DNA of 64,000 nucleotides from Buxus sempervirens (taxonomy: Eukaryota > Streptophyta > Magnoliopsida > Buxales > Buxaceae), in contig OX387184.1 in NCBI GenBank assembly GCA_947561395.2, positions 28,696,766 to 28,760,765 of the forward strand, given 5' to 3'. Below are positions 49,370 through 61,312 of the stretch, one piece after another. Each line of letters begins with the position of its first letter. Positions within the stretch are counted from its first letter, which is position 1. Below the pieces are notes generated by a model. The model did not search any database and was not told the DNA's origin. It saw only the letters and a list, made by a program, of their open reading frames with translations. The position numbers and the translations under genes were made by a program.

Positions 49370-49830
49370 TCTATCACAGGATGTAAACACATAGTATCCA
49401 CACCTCCGCCGCAAGAGAATGCACATCTCTAAGACCGCAAGCACCCCTCTGCAGGAGAAAGCATAACTCAACGGCAGAATGTGAACACCTAGCACCTACA
49501 TCTCCCCCACAAGAGATAGCTCCCTCACCCTCAGGTGGTAACTCACACACCCATCTCCCATGTATGATGCAATCACATAGTAATCACATCTCCCCCACAT
49601 GAGGTATCACATCTCTACTACCAAGCAGGTAAAAGTCTCTGCCACCAAGCAGGTTACACACACATCTCTGCCACCAAGCAAGTTATACACATCTCTGCCA
49701 CCAAACAGGTAAAAGTCTCTGCCACCAAGCATGTTACACACATCTCTGACACCAAGCAGGTTACACACACATCTCTATCACCAAGTAGGTTATACACATC
49801 TCTGCCACCAAACAGGTTATACAAATAATC
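49370..49830. repeat. ATCTCTGCCACCAAGCAGGT minisatellite in Q
   Basis: About 9 units of about 27-34 bp at 49610-49825 (GTTACACACACATCTCTGCC and CACCAAGCAGGT), preceded by looser units related to the arrays in J and K. Confidence 0.85.
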
Positions 49831-52244
49831 CATATTGCCATCCACGGCATATAAATCATTCCATGGTACATGGAAGAGCATAAATCCACGATCCAATTTT
49901 ATACATAAAATAGTTTGTTCATGTTCAATCAATAATCCAAAATCTCTTGTCAATACTTATTATATTTCAAAACATAGACTCAACGTACTCAAATCAAGTA
50001 TAAAAGTATTTTTATCAATTCCAGAACTTGAATCAATTCTAAAACAATGTCTTAAAGGTTTAGAAATCAACCAAATCAATTTTAAACAAACTCTAGAATC
50101 AAAACTTTCTTTCAAGTCAAAAACAAGATATATTTCAGTAGAACGTACCTAAAACTTTGTATAATTTTTATAAAATTAATCAACCACTGAAAACAACTCA
50201 TATACACCCAAATCTTATTTGTACATGTGTTTGATTTGTCTAAAAATCATTTCATAAAAATCTAGGTATATTTCTCAAAATTAGAAAATCTGGGTTTTAC
50301 GAAATTCTGGAAATTTTCTATTTATTTTCCAATGAAAACCTCTTCAAAATACCTTCCAAAACTTTAGAACCTATTTGGGTATTCAAAGATATCATAAGTA
50401 AATACAAAATCAACTTTAATGAATTATTATAGAATTTTAATCATGTAAAGGTCAAATCTGTCACCTACGAACAAGTAATGTTCTAAATATCATAACTCAA
50501 TCGTTTCTTAACTAAATTACCTAAAATTTGATTCATTGGATTCCTGACTCATAGTACAAAAATAACATATAGCATTTTTTTTCAAAATACTATGTGGTTA
50601 ATTAATTTTAGCTTTTTAAAGTCAACTTTTAATAAAAATCTATGCATACCAGTAAGTAATAAAAATTACTAAACAGTAGAATATTATTTAAATTATATTT
50701 TTATGTGAAACTAGACACAAAACTATACAACTTTTATGAAGATCATGTAATCCAAATCTCTCTCTAACTAAGTGTAAAAATTCCATCTAATTGAAAAATA
50801 GTTGTAGAAATCTGGTTTTCTAGGTTTTCGGTTAAAGTTTTCTATAACATCTTATTTCTTCTTTTGTTAATCATAGAACCACGTTTAAAACTCTTCTAAA
50901 ACATGCATTAAAACCTTCTTTTCATCAAAATCATGTTTTTCATCCAAAGATCAAAGTGAACAAAATTCTATCAAGAAGAAGAACATATAATTTTTCCATG
51001 CTTTAAACCTCAACCAAAACCTTCCAAATCAACATAAACATGTTTCTAAATCATAACATGTAAAACCCTGGATTTTCCTAAAAATAAAATAAGTAACTAA
51101 AGGATAAAGTACGGAAAAAATACTAAGAAAGATAATAGTAGGAGAATTAAAGAGAGATATAAAGGTTAAAATAGGGATTTAAAGAGAAAGGGTAATTTGG
51201 TCATTTCAAATTAGTCAAATTCATGGAAGGAGGAAGATAATTAATTATTAAGTCAACAAACTCACTTGGACCATATTTTAGCTTAGTTTGATATAAGATA
51301 ATGAACATAAAGTTTAAAAGGCGGAAAAAAGGCTTAATGGTAATTATATTATTTAGGATCCAAAATTTTAGTATTTTTATTGGATAATAAAAGTCTAATT
51401 ACAATTTAAAATTATGAATAAGAATAAGCACGAAAATGAATTAGGAGATTCCTTAAAAGAGAGTTAAAGAAGTTAAATTAAGGAGAAGAGTAGAAGAGGG
51501 AATACACTTAATATATTAGAGTGAGCTAAACCTAATTAGAGTTGGTCATTAGTGAGGCTATAAAAGAGAGGCTTGAAGAGTGTTTTAAGTTTTTAAAAAA
51601 CAAGTTATAAGGAGAGGAAAATTCGTGCATAAGATGGAGCAAAAATATAAGGAGAGAAGAGAGAAAAAAAAAAAGGAGAAAAATTAGAAAGAATAAGAGT
51701 TACAGAAATGGCTGACCAACCAACTTCGAATGACGAGATAGGAAGATCTAACCGTTGGAATGGGCTGAAATATTAAGGTTTTGATCTACTCATAGAGGAC
51801 TTCAAACGGAACGGTGAAGATCTTAATTGGAGAAGTCTAGAGGGTTGCAGTCGAGCTCCAAAAATGGGCACAGAAGAAGTTTCTGAAAAATCTGAGTTCA
51901 TCAAAAAGGCAAGTAGCAAACCCTTGAAACTGGAGGAACTGCATGTTTTCTTGTGATTTTGATGTTTGATCGTATTGTTTTTTAAGTTGGATTTTATTGG
52001 GAAAAGCTTATTTGTTTATAAAGATTTGCCTTGGTGTTTTAACTTTCTTTTAGAATCAAGAAATGGTTGATCATGGTGATTTTAAACTTGGAAAGAAACT
52101 AAAGATATGTAGAAGGATGATGGGATTAGTTTAGGGTTGTCTCAGAACTAGTTTAGGATGGAAATCAGATGTTTAGAATCAAATCAAATTAATATTTAGG
52201 TTAGAAAGTTAGAAAATTTCCGCAACTAAGAAAAATTGGTGTTA

Positions 52245-52370
52245 ATAGTCGGAGCACTCGAAACACCGCTCGAGCGCTACTTTAGGTGTTAGGCCTGTGA
52301 AAAATAACAAAAACTGAAAACTAAACCGCTAGAATAGTCGCCCGAGCGCCCCTTTGAGCGGACATTTGTC
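52245..52370. repeat. CGCTCGAGCG island in R
   Basis: Units GGAGCACTCGAAACACCGCT and CGAGCGC..., GTCGCCCGAGCGCCCC; the counterpart of the islands in G, I, P and S. Confidence 0.6.
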
Positions 52371-53309
52371 AGAATTTGGAAACTTGAGATTTGTGCCCAG
52401 ATTTAATTTTTAATGATTTTTCTTGGAATTTTAAGGTTGTAATACCTGTAATTAGGGTAATGTGAGATGTAGGAAGTGACGGAATAAAATTTGGATAAAA
52501 GAATAATTATTTGGGACAATGAATGCCTTAAAATCAAAGTAGTCTAGTTTTGGTGGAATCTATATACTTAGATAATTTTCGTTAGGAATCTAGGGATGAA
52601 ACCTTGTCTGACAAGTCATAATAGACCTAAATTAACTCCAGGAAAGAACCAATAACATAAACCATAAGGTTTGAAGATTTAGGGTATTAATTGGTAAATG
52701 AGGATTCGAAAATAAGGATTTTAGGATAAACCAAAGTGTAGGATTTGGGGTAAAATTGTAGAGAATAAATATTAACATGAATACTGATTTAGAAAGATAA
52801 ACTAAGTATGCCCACACTAGCACAACTCAAATATGAACCTTATTATTAAGAATTTGTGTATGCTCTCGTACTTTTCTTATCAAATAACTTGGACTCTGTT
52901 TAAGAGCTATTTATTGGTTACTCGGAATATCTCTTTGTCACGCCCCGGAACCAAGCCTGCCCCTCCAAGGCATGACCCGTCCCGAACCATGGCAGGTGGG
53001 TCATTACTCTTCACAAAACACGGAGGATTTTAAAACTTTTTCTCAACGAGTGCAAGTGCAGCAGTTTATACATGTGCATATCAAAAGTGTGATCATATAT
53101 ACATTTGAGATGAAATAGAACATGAGAGTTTAGCTACAAAAGACGGGTGACTAATCAATCCTCTCAAAGGTAAAGGTTTTACATTCCAAAACTATACAAG
53201 TATGCTCAAAGAAAATCCTAAGGCCTGTAGTAGTCTTCCTCTCTATACCCGATGGCCTTTTCCTTTCCTTTATCCCCAGCCCGGTCCTTTATTCCGAACG
53301 TCGATGGAT

Positions 53310-53365
53310 CTGAAAAGTAAGATAGATAACAACTTTGAGACGAATGTCTCAGTAAGTAACACATG
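53310..53365 (-). other. LTR stem-loop plus acceptor-like site in S
   Basis: Minus strand: CATGCATGTGTTACTTAC, perfect 6-bp stem TGAGAC-ATTC-GTCTCA (plus 53336-53351), then TTATCTATCTTACTTTTCAG. Confidence 0.65.
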
Positions 53366-53559
53366 CATGATTCGGTAAAACACAGTTTATGCATATATCT
53401 TTCGATAAACCATGACATGCAGGTAGTTCTTTAATACTGCAAATCCACGGCATCTCATGTATCATACGATAGTGCATGCATGTGCTTCAGTGTACAGTTC
53501 ATGAATTTATGTCAATTACAATCAATGAACATTATAATAACTGTAATGATCCCAAATTA

Positions 53560-54365
53560 AAGGGAGGATACGTGTCCTCTATCTCCAGGTTAGGGTGAAC
53601 AAGGGTTCACTATCCCAAACTAGGGTGTACCTCTCACTCTAACATTCCATACTACTGTTATAGCAGAATCTAGTTCACTACCCTCCAATTTGAGGTGAAC
53701 CATACATTTTTACTTACCAGTAATCACTTTTAAGAAGGTGCTAGTTCACGACCCTCAGATTGAGGTGAACTACACATATTACTTATTATTATTCACTCTT
53801 GAGAAGGAGCTAGTTCACTACCCTCCAATTTGAGGTGAACAGCACACGTATCTACCAATATTTACTTTTGTGATGGGGCCAGTTCACTACCCTCAGATTG
53901 AGGTGAACACTAGTTCACTACCCCCAATTGAGGTGAACTGCATATAATTACCTACCAATATTCACTCTTGTGAAGAGGCTAGTTCACTACCCCCAAATTG
54001 AGGTGAACACTAGTTCACTACCCCCAATTGAGGTGAACAATATACATATCTATCAATATTTACTTTTGTAAAGCCAGTTTACTACCCCCAAATTGAGGTG
54101 AACACTAGTTCACTACCCCCAATTGAGGTAAACTGCATATACTGCCAACCAATATCAACCTTTGTGAAGAAGCTAGTTCACTACGCCCAAATTGAGGTGA
54201 ACTGCCAACCAATATCCTTTGTCATGATGAAGCCAGTTCACTACCCCCAAATTGAGGTGAACACTCATTCACTACCCCCAATTGAGGTGAACGGCATATG
54301 TTAATTGCCAATATCACTTTTGGAGAAGGAGCCAATTCACTACCCCCGCAATTGAGGTGAAGTGC
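53560..54365. repeat. TTCACTACCCCCAATTGAGG minisatellite in S
   Basis: At least 14 copies of CTAGTTCACTACCCCCAATT followed by GAGGTGAAC. Each unit is a dyad (GTTCAC...GTGAAC) of about 27 bp; copies are alone or paired, with spacers of about 40-50 bp. A 68-codon frame here is repeat-derived. Confidence 0.9.
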
Positions 54366-54384
54366 TCATATTTAGAATGCTAAA

Positions 54385-54625
54385 CCTATGGGCCAATGCC
54401 CTAAATATCTCTCATAGACTTCTGGGCTACTGCCTCCTATACAATTTATGTCATGTATGTGGGGCCAAAGCCCTTTGTTCAATAATCCTCAATGTCCTTG
54501 GGGCCTCTGCCCTTTTCTCATGTCACAATTAATGGGCCAAAGCCCTTGAAGTGGGGCAAATGTGATTCGGGCCTATGCCCTCATATCATGTGCCAATTAC
54601 TGGGCCGAAGTCCATTTGATCATAG
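54385..54625. repeat. GGGC-NNNN-GCCC hairpin array in S
   Basis: About eight short dyads: GGGCCAATGCCC, GGGCTACTGCC, GGGCCAAAGCCC (twice), GGGCCTCTGCCC, GGGCCTATGCCC and GGGCCGAAGTCC, 20-45 bp apart. The loop varies while GGGC/GCCC is kept. Confidence 0.8.
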
Positions 54626-55235
54626 GTGGTGTACCCTTGTTGGTGGTCAATGGTACAGGTTAGGTTCTTTACAAATTCTACATCACAAGGCTCTTTGGGG
54701 CAACCTATGCCTCAACTCTTTTGATACTTGTATCTCTCGGTCTTGGTTCTCGATTTATACTTCTAATGGTTACTTAGAAAGTGTTTGAGGTGGTGGAATC
54801 TGTAGACACCCCAAAATTGCACGATTTTTGATAAATCTTGAAGGAGAGAAATATTTTATTGGAATTTTCAATTCTTTGCATTGGGTTTGAGATACTTAAC
54901 CCATTTGAATCCAAAGCCGTAAAGGAAAAGACCCAAATTCTATCTTTTGTGCAAAGTCAAACTTTTTCCGATTGAATTTTGTTGACTTTTGACCCCAGAA
55001 AATGAAATATTTTTTAAAACAAGATTTCAAGATAATTTTTCCCGGTAATCAGGTTTTTAGCAATGTTATTGCATAAATGAATTTTTTGAGATTTTAAATC
55101 TTGACGAATACCATGGTTTTAACATATTGAACCTTTTTTCCAGACCTGAAAAATCGGAATTTTGCCTAGAACTGGAAAGTTGACTTTTTATTCACTTGGA
55201 ATTTGGGTCTGGAACTATTTTTAATGGATTCAAAT

Positions 55236-55253
55236 GGGGGGGGGGGGGGGGGG
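55236..55253 (+). repeat. Run of 18 G
   Basis: Homopolymer in LTR D; its length may be unreliable in the assembly. Confidence 0.9.
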
Positions 55254-55379
55254 TGTTTGCTTATTTACATGTAATATCTTAAGTAAATGGAGATTAAAAA
55301 ATACGAGGACATTTACTTAAACGATATTACATGTAAATAAGTATTGCCTGTGTTAAAATTCGAAAAAAGGCTTTTTTCC

Positions 55380-55526
55380 TTGTATCCGGCAACTCAGGCC
55401 GGATACAAGTGTCCTTCTTTGTATCCGGTGGAAAATACCGGATACAAGTAGACCTCAGTGTATCCGGCATCATAGACCGGATACATTAAGGTACTTATGT
55501 ATCCGGCCTGACATACCGGATACACT
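55380..55526. repeat. Four-hairpin array in D
   Basis: Dyads at 55380-55408, 55419-55447, 55458-55487 and 55498-55526, step 39-40 bp, arms TGTATCCGG(C/T)/(G/A)CCGGATACA, about 165 bp upstream of the TATA box. Confidence 0.9.
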
Positions 55527-57839
55527 AGTTTTGCTCAAAATTAGGGTTTTCCGAGAGCTTTTCACTTTTACCATCATATCCCTCATTAAATGAGGGGAAA
55601 TCTCAGAAATAGCCTTAGGGTTAAGGTTGGTGGGCTATAGACATTATGTTGTGTCTACCATTCTCACCAACCCTAACCCTAGCCTTTGCCTATAAATAGG
55701 AGGCTCCTCCTTAAGCAAATGGCAACTAACTCTGGTTTTGAATTCTCGCAAAGAAGAACTCCAAGAGAAGAGGGAAACCGTTGCGGAAGTGCATCCAGAA
55801 TCCAGGTAAGCCTCAAACTTTTCTTTTATTTTCTGTCTTTACATTCCTAGATCTAGATCTCTTCTTCTACCTTTCTGTAGAGTAAAAGCCTTTCTATGTG
55901 TGTGAAAATCCTTCCCCGGCTCAAAGTATCTCGAGACTCCCCCTAGCCGTAAAACGTGAAGGCGGGATCTAGGAGAAACGAGACTGGGGATTGACCCTAG
56001 TACTAGAACCTATGTAGCATAAGGCCTGTTGATTGATTGTAAACCGTTTCATATTCAAAGTACCCTTGATTATCTTGAAGAACCGTGTTTAACGGGGAGA
56101 GAGAACAAAGGGAAACGATAATGGAACGGAACCCTAGATCGTTTTAGAACCTTATTTTGATAAATATGTATGCATGCTATGTTGTTATAATGATCTTGTA
56201 AGGTTTTTCACACTTGCACATACATAGCACCATTTTGGCGGGATAGGCTCATATTTGGGGTTTATTACATTTATTGTGATAAATCTAAAATAAATGGCCT
56301 CAATCAATTCTGGAGTGTTTTTAAATGATTTTTGAAGGTTTTGTGTTCATTTTGCACGAATCTCACACACTTTGTCACATTTTTGCATTGGTTTTACTCA
56401 AAAAAGGCCTAACTGGACAGCACCTGTACCTTTACTTCAGATGCTCATAACTTCATCATCTGGATGAATTTTGGAGCGATTTTAGAACCATGGGAAAGGT
56501 GAGGCTGTCTAGTTTATGTCTACCAAATTTCATAAATTTCTATCAAGCGGATTTTTGACACCTCTCTGTTGAAGTTGAGTGGACAGTTCAAGTTTAAATA
56601 CAGAACTTGTCACTTCAACAGAGCGCCATGTGTTCGTTTTAAGTCCGATTCGAATGATTTTTGTTTCTGGGTACTCCTTTAGGAGTCTATCTTCAAATCC
56701 AGTTGGTTTCATAATTTTTTGACTCCATATGAATTATTGGTAGCCGATTTACTCAGAACTGTTCATTTGTACTTTTCTGGGTAAATCTGTGATCTTCGGG
56801 GCCTGTTCGGGAGACCACCCAAGGCACATCCGAATGAGTCTTTGTATGAGGCTAGTTTCTTTTGAAAGATGGCCATACAGACTTCATTGACACCAAATTT
56901 CATGGATTTCTATGGAGTAGATTTTTCTAGGTGATTTTCCAAAGTTGCCTACTTGTTTCTTTTAATCATCCCCGGCAGCAACTTTAAAGGAGCATAACTC
57001 CTAGGATTTCAACCGGATTGACTTGAAATTTTGCATGAGTTCCTTATTTACCATAATCTTTCAAATGGAGTTGGTTTGGATCAATTTGAAATTGGATTTG
57101 AATGATTTCAAGACAAAGGACCTTACTTTTTACCAAAATTCCCGGATTTGCCTCAACTTGGTTTTGCGCCACTTTTGCTGTGATTTCCATCTTTTTGTGA
57201 CATTCCAGAAGTGATATTAACATAAAAGAAGATCTGGAATTCAGTTGGATTTTCAAGTGAAGATATCACATATTTGTCCTTTTTCAAGGTTTTCATTATT
57301 TTTTAGCAAGCTTTCTATTTTCTTTTAGCATGAACAAACACTTGGCAACCACCTTGTGTGGGTGAATGGGGGTGCCTAACACCTTCCCCCGTTCATAATC
57401 TAATCCCCTTACCCATCTCTGGATTTGATTTTCAAGTAGAGTTATTTTTACCCTAGAATTTGCCTTTTAGCACTTTTTTGCTATTTTTGCTTATTTTTAA
57501 TTATTTTGGTGTCCATTCTCACCCCAAAATTCTGAATGGTGGCGACTCTCCCAATCTTGCGTTGAGCCCCGTGTGTTGACGGAGGGATGATCATTCCGGT
57601 GATTTTCCCATGTCTCACAGAATCAAGTTATCCCATTTCCATAGTATTCTGGAACGGAAACTGTGTCTAAGGCCTTCTTTGGCAAAACGTACCCAAATTC
57701 CTTGTTATTTGGAATTTTGAGTTACTTCCAGTTGGAACACCTCTTAGACACTTAACGCTCACTTGTACACAGGTTGGATTTGTATAAAATCAAATGGTAG
57801 TTTAATCTGGGCTAAAAGTGTAATTTATGGAAATTCTGG

Positions 57840-58015
57840 TAAAGGCGCTCGATAGGTCGCTCGAACTAGCTTCAAGCGGCTAAAATTTAGCTCTCAGGTT
57901 CTCTATTTTGACATCTCACTTGATTAGTCACCCGAGCGATGCTCAAGCGGCCATGACTTAAATCTTTATCTAAAGCCACTCAACACTATCGCCTGATGAC
58001 CGCTCCAACGGCTAG
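57840..58015. repeat. CGCTCGA island in S
   Basis: GGCGCTCGATAGGTCGCTCG, CACCCGAGCGATGCTCAAGC and CGCCTGATGACCGCTCC units, the counterpart of the island in P. Confidence 0.55.
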
Positions 58016-59715
58016 GTTTTCTCAGCAACTCGCGAAATCCGATTTTTCTGGGATTTAGGGTTTTTCTCAAATATCACTTGTTCTATGTGTTTTTGGGCTC
58101 GAAATCACTCCTAGAATGTGTAGAAACTTACTACCTACAAAACCTCTCAAAGATATCTCTCCTATTGGCCCTAGAACTTGTTTTCACATCTCAACCCTAA
58201 CATTCATCTAAACATGCGTTTTTGGCCGAAAATTGAAAACAAGGATTGGGATGGTGTTGCTTACCTCTTGCAAACTCTTTAGTAAGTTGTATAACCTCTA
58301 TTGCAAGCCACGAACAGCTCCTTGCTTGCCTCTTGGTTGATTTCTCCGAAAATCTCCACCAAAAACCCCAAACGAGAATGGGTTTCTTTTGGGTTCTTTC
58401 TTTCCTTTTGCTTGCCAACAACCCACCAATGAGTTGGAATAGGAATGGGGACCAAAAGAGGGAAGGGTTTATGGGAAAGAGATGAAGAGAATGATAATGT
58501 GGGAGAAGAGAGAAGAGGGAAAGGGTTAGGTCGAATGGGAGGGGTGTTGGTATGAATGGCACTTCCCCCCTTTGGTTTTTGCTCACTTAAGTGACTTCCA
58601 CAGCCACTAATTATTACAGCTTCACCACTCCTTCATCCTACTTGCACATGGCATCAACACTTAGCAAATTGTCTCACTATATTAGGAATCCTATTTAACC
58701 AAATAGAGGTTGCTCACCTCAATAGGCTGCTGACAGCCCGGAGCTTAGCCAATTTGGCTAGCTTTAGGCTTAAGCTGCTCCAGCTTCACCTACACATCAA
58801 GCTCACTGATTAGGGTATGCTACGGATATTGGAACGGGGTTTCATACTCTTGGTTCAACACCGTGTTTTGGAAATTACTATTGGATACATCAATTGGGAC
58901 ATGTTTATGAGTATTGTACGAGGTTATCACTGAATATTGCATTTTTGAGTTATTCAATGTTGTGAATGTGAGTTGTGTCTAGTGGGCAATGCTTAGTATG
59001 GATCCATAGCTTAGCTAGGAAGTGAAATGGAATTGGCTGGTAAGTTATTCTTATTCGGAACTCCCTCGTATGCGATCTGTCGTGCTTGCAAGGGTCGGTG
59101 TGACGAAGGCAGCAATCCTCGACTGCTACAGATGCGGCCTGGTCTTAGCCGAGCTTGTCGACCGGCAATGGATTTTATTGGTTATTTGGGTTACCACCGT
59201 GTGCTTCAATGAGACATCGACTTTCACGAGCTTTATATTGGTCATGCTGACAGGTTACTTGTGACTGGCACATTGGAGCTATGATTCGGTCGTGCTTGAA
59301 GTTCACTCATGACTTACACATGCACTGATATTAGTCGTGTTGTTTTAGGTCCATTTATCTTTGATCAGATTGGTATTCCCCTAGTTGGTTATTTCTGCAG
59401 AAGCGGGTTTTGTTGTTATTTGGACTGGGGATTGTACTCGCCAACCCATTCCTAGGTGATCCGCGTTGGTGGTTGACGGAGGAGATGGCAGTGACTGCAG
59501 GTGCGGGCTCCATCTATCATGTAAGTTGTGATGTGGCGAAATATGGGGGCACGAATATCTTATTAAGTGGTTTCAGATCATGGGTCATATTATGTCACAC
59601 ATGTTTGTTTTGGATTAGTAATTGTTATTGTTATATCATCGTATTATCGTGGTTTTGGTTTTATCGATCACCCCATGACTATCTTTGTAAATCATTATGG
59701 ACTATTTTTACTTTA

Positions 59716-59771
59716 TGCGCCTGCTACTTGTTGAGATTTATTCTCAATCCGGTTTCTCTCCCATTTTTCAG
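59716..59771 (+). other. LTR stem-loop plus acceptor-like site in R
   Basis: GCGCCTGCTACTTG, dyad TGAGATTTATTCTCA (59732-59746), then GGTTTCTCTCCCATTTTTCA and G at 59771, followed by GTACTCTTAG as in I. Confidence 0.6.
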
Positions 59772-61312
59772 GTACTCTTAGCATGGACGTCAAATTGTGG
59801 GCTAGTTGTAGCTGGGTTGTCTATATAGATGTAGGTTGCTCATGGAATTGAAATCCTTGTATATCATAATTGTTGATTAATAAAGAGAATTTGAATTCAA
59901 GTTTCCGCATTTACTCTAATTATAAAGTTAGAATAAGTTTTAAATTATTCCATATTTTAGTTGCTTTTGTTACTTAACATAACACCTCGGGTTTTGGGAA
60001 TTGGACCTGGAACTGGGGCATTACATAACAAATCCGAAGAACACAATCTTTATCGTCTAAACAATAAGCCATGCAAGTTTTCTAAGGTAAAAGGGTTACT
60101 ACTTGCCTCAAGAATGTGAAATATCTTCTTTTCCAATAACCTCAAGGTGTAGCTGATTTTCTGAAATTTTCGTACAGCTCTAGGGATCTCCAAATCAAAT
60201 CTCCACCGTTCAGATTGAAGAACCACTGGTCTAAAATAAAACCTTCAAATTTGAGGCCGATCCAACAGCTGGATCTCTATAGATTGTCGCTCGAAGTTTA
60301 CTGGTTGGACTTCTCTGCAACTCCTCTTTTCTCTAAAAAGTATCTTACTTTCTCTCCTTTCTCTTTTTATATTTGCCTCCCTTTATGAGCACGAATTTCT
60401 CTTCCTTTCTCCTCACTTTTCAATTAGTAAGAAACCCCAAATCTTCCCTAAAGCCTTCCTTTTATAGGCACACCCAAATACAAGTCCTAATTGGTTTAGG
60501 AAACTTTCTAATTAATCCCACTAAGTTTCCTATTCTCACTTAGAAGCTTTTCTATTCTTTCACAATTCCTATTCTTTCACAATTCCTCCTTCTAATTCTT
60601 CCCTCTTAATACTAAATAAGAGAAACTTCTATTTTCCTAATTTTCGTGCTAATTATTTCCCTTATTTTTAAATATTACAAAAACTCCCCAAAACTCCTCT
60701 TTCCCTCAACTTAAGGCTCCTAATTAACTATAATCACCAATATGCCCTTTCCTCACTTATTAAGCTATAAATTTTACTATTTATACTTAAATCAACCCAA
60801 CTTAAGTCTAACTTAATTTCTTAAACCTAATAATTTTTCAATTATTCTATTTAATTATTTAACTAACTAGAAATTGACCAAAATACCCTTCTATTGATAA
60901 TTTCATATCTACCCATTGGATTTCTTCCAAAATTTCCAAATTTATTATCTATAGTATTCTTGGTTATAATACACACTTGGATTAATACCTATCTTTCCCA
61001 AACTTTATATTTAACTTACTTTCCCAATTATTCTAAATTAATTCTTCAATTTTCCTATCACTATTAATTAAGGTCAAATCTATAATTAATCTTCCAATTA
61101 ATTTAATTTCTATTCCAATTCCCAATAACTCATAATTACTATCATGTATTTAATTAATAATATATATATATATATACTTGGAACATATTGCTAATCCTCT
61201 AATACTTGGGTTAATTTTTCATTCCTTAATTCTTTTTAGGTTTATCTAACTTATTATCCAATATTTAGATTTATTTATTATATTACTATATTAAAAAATT
61301 CAAAGTTTTATA

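Larger units (their letters stand above)
54801..57619 (+). mobile_element. Solo LTR D (Tat/Ogre-like, D/E type), 2.8 kb
   Basis: Begins TGTAGACACCCC and ends CATGTCTCACA; exact target duplication GAATC at 54796-54800 and 57620-57624. Hairpin array 55380-55526, TATAAATAGG at 55691, donor-like CAG|GTAAGC at 55806. TGGCGACTC is about 80 bp before the end (57539). The second half has several loosely repeated modules of about 150 bp with TTTCATAAATTTCTAT-like words. E is its sister, about nine-tenths alike by eye. Innermost of the Q nest. Confidence 0.88.
52936..58846 (-). mobile_element. Solo LTR S (P/S family), split by D
   Basis: Exact target duplication CTCTT at 52931-52935 and 58847-58851. 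Own pieces 52936-54800 and 57625-58846, about 3.1 kb. In its own sense it ends GGTTCCGGGGCGTGACA. Donor-like GAG|GTAAGC at 58259-58264 (minus), stem-loop 53336-53351, TTTTCAG with CAG at 53310-53312. Sister to P. Inserted in R. Confidence 0.87.
51059..60025 (+). mobile_element. Solo LTR R (G/I/R family), split by S
   Basis: Begins TGTAAAACCCTGGATTTTCC and ends GGAACTGGGGCATTACA; exact target duplication TAACA at 51054-51058 and 60026-60030. Own pieces 51059-52935 and 58852-60025, about 3.05 kb. TATAAAAG at 51559, GC donor-like AAG|GCAAGT at 51909, stem-loop 59732-59746, TTTTTCAG ending 59771. Inserted in Q. Confidence 0.87.
48716..61312 (-). mobile_element. Solo LTR Q (J/K/Q family), split by R
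   Basis: Exact target duplication GAAAC at 48711-48715 and 61313-61317. Own pieces 48716-51058 and 60031-61312, about 3.6 kb. TATA about 60459-60466 (minus), GC donor-like GAG|GCAAGT at 60101-60106 (minus), stem-loop 49083-49099 and CAG at 49054-49056 (TTTTGCAG). Both outer ends are decayed, consistent with being the oldest of this nest. Contains R, S and D. Confidence 0.83.

Noticed and set aside
53560-54365. CRISPR-like look: regular repeats with spacers
   Set aside because: Repeat unit and spacers vary in length, repeats are sometimes directly adjacent, spacers resemble each other, and the setting is a plant LTR.
55236-55253. G-run as a quadruplex-forming regulatory site
   Set aside because: A bare homopolymer, absent from sister E, and of uncertain true length; slippage is the simpler reading.
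58197-58586. 129-codon minus-strand frame in S with partial likeness to one at 47888-48103 in P
   Set aside because: S and P are homologous DNA over this leader region, so similar frames are expected; frames lie around the donor-like site and show no known domain.
59022-59781. Frames of 80 and 123 codons in LTR R
   Set aside because: They cover LTR sequence homologous to G and I and run through the stem-loop block; hydrophobic runs reflect T-rich DNA.
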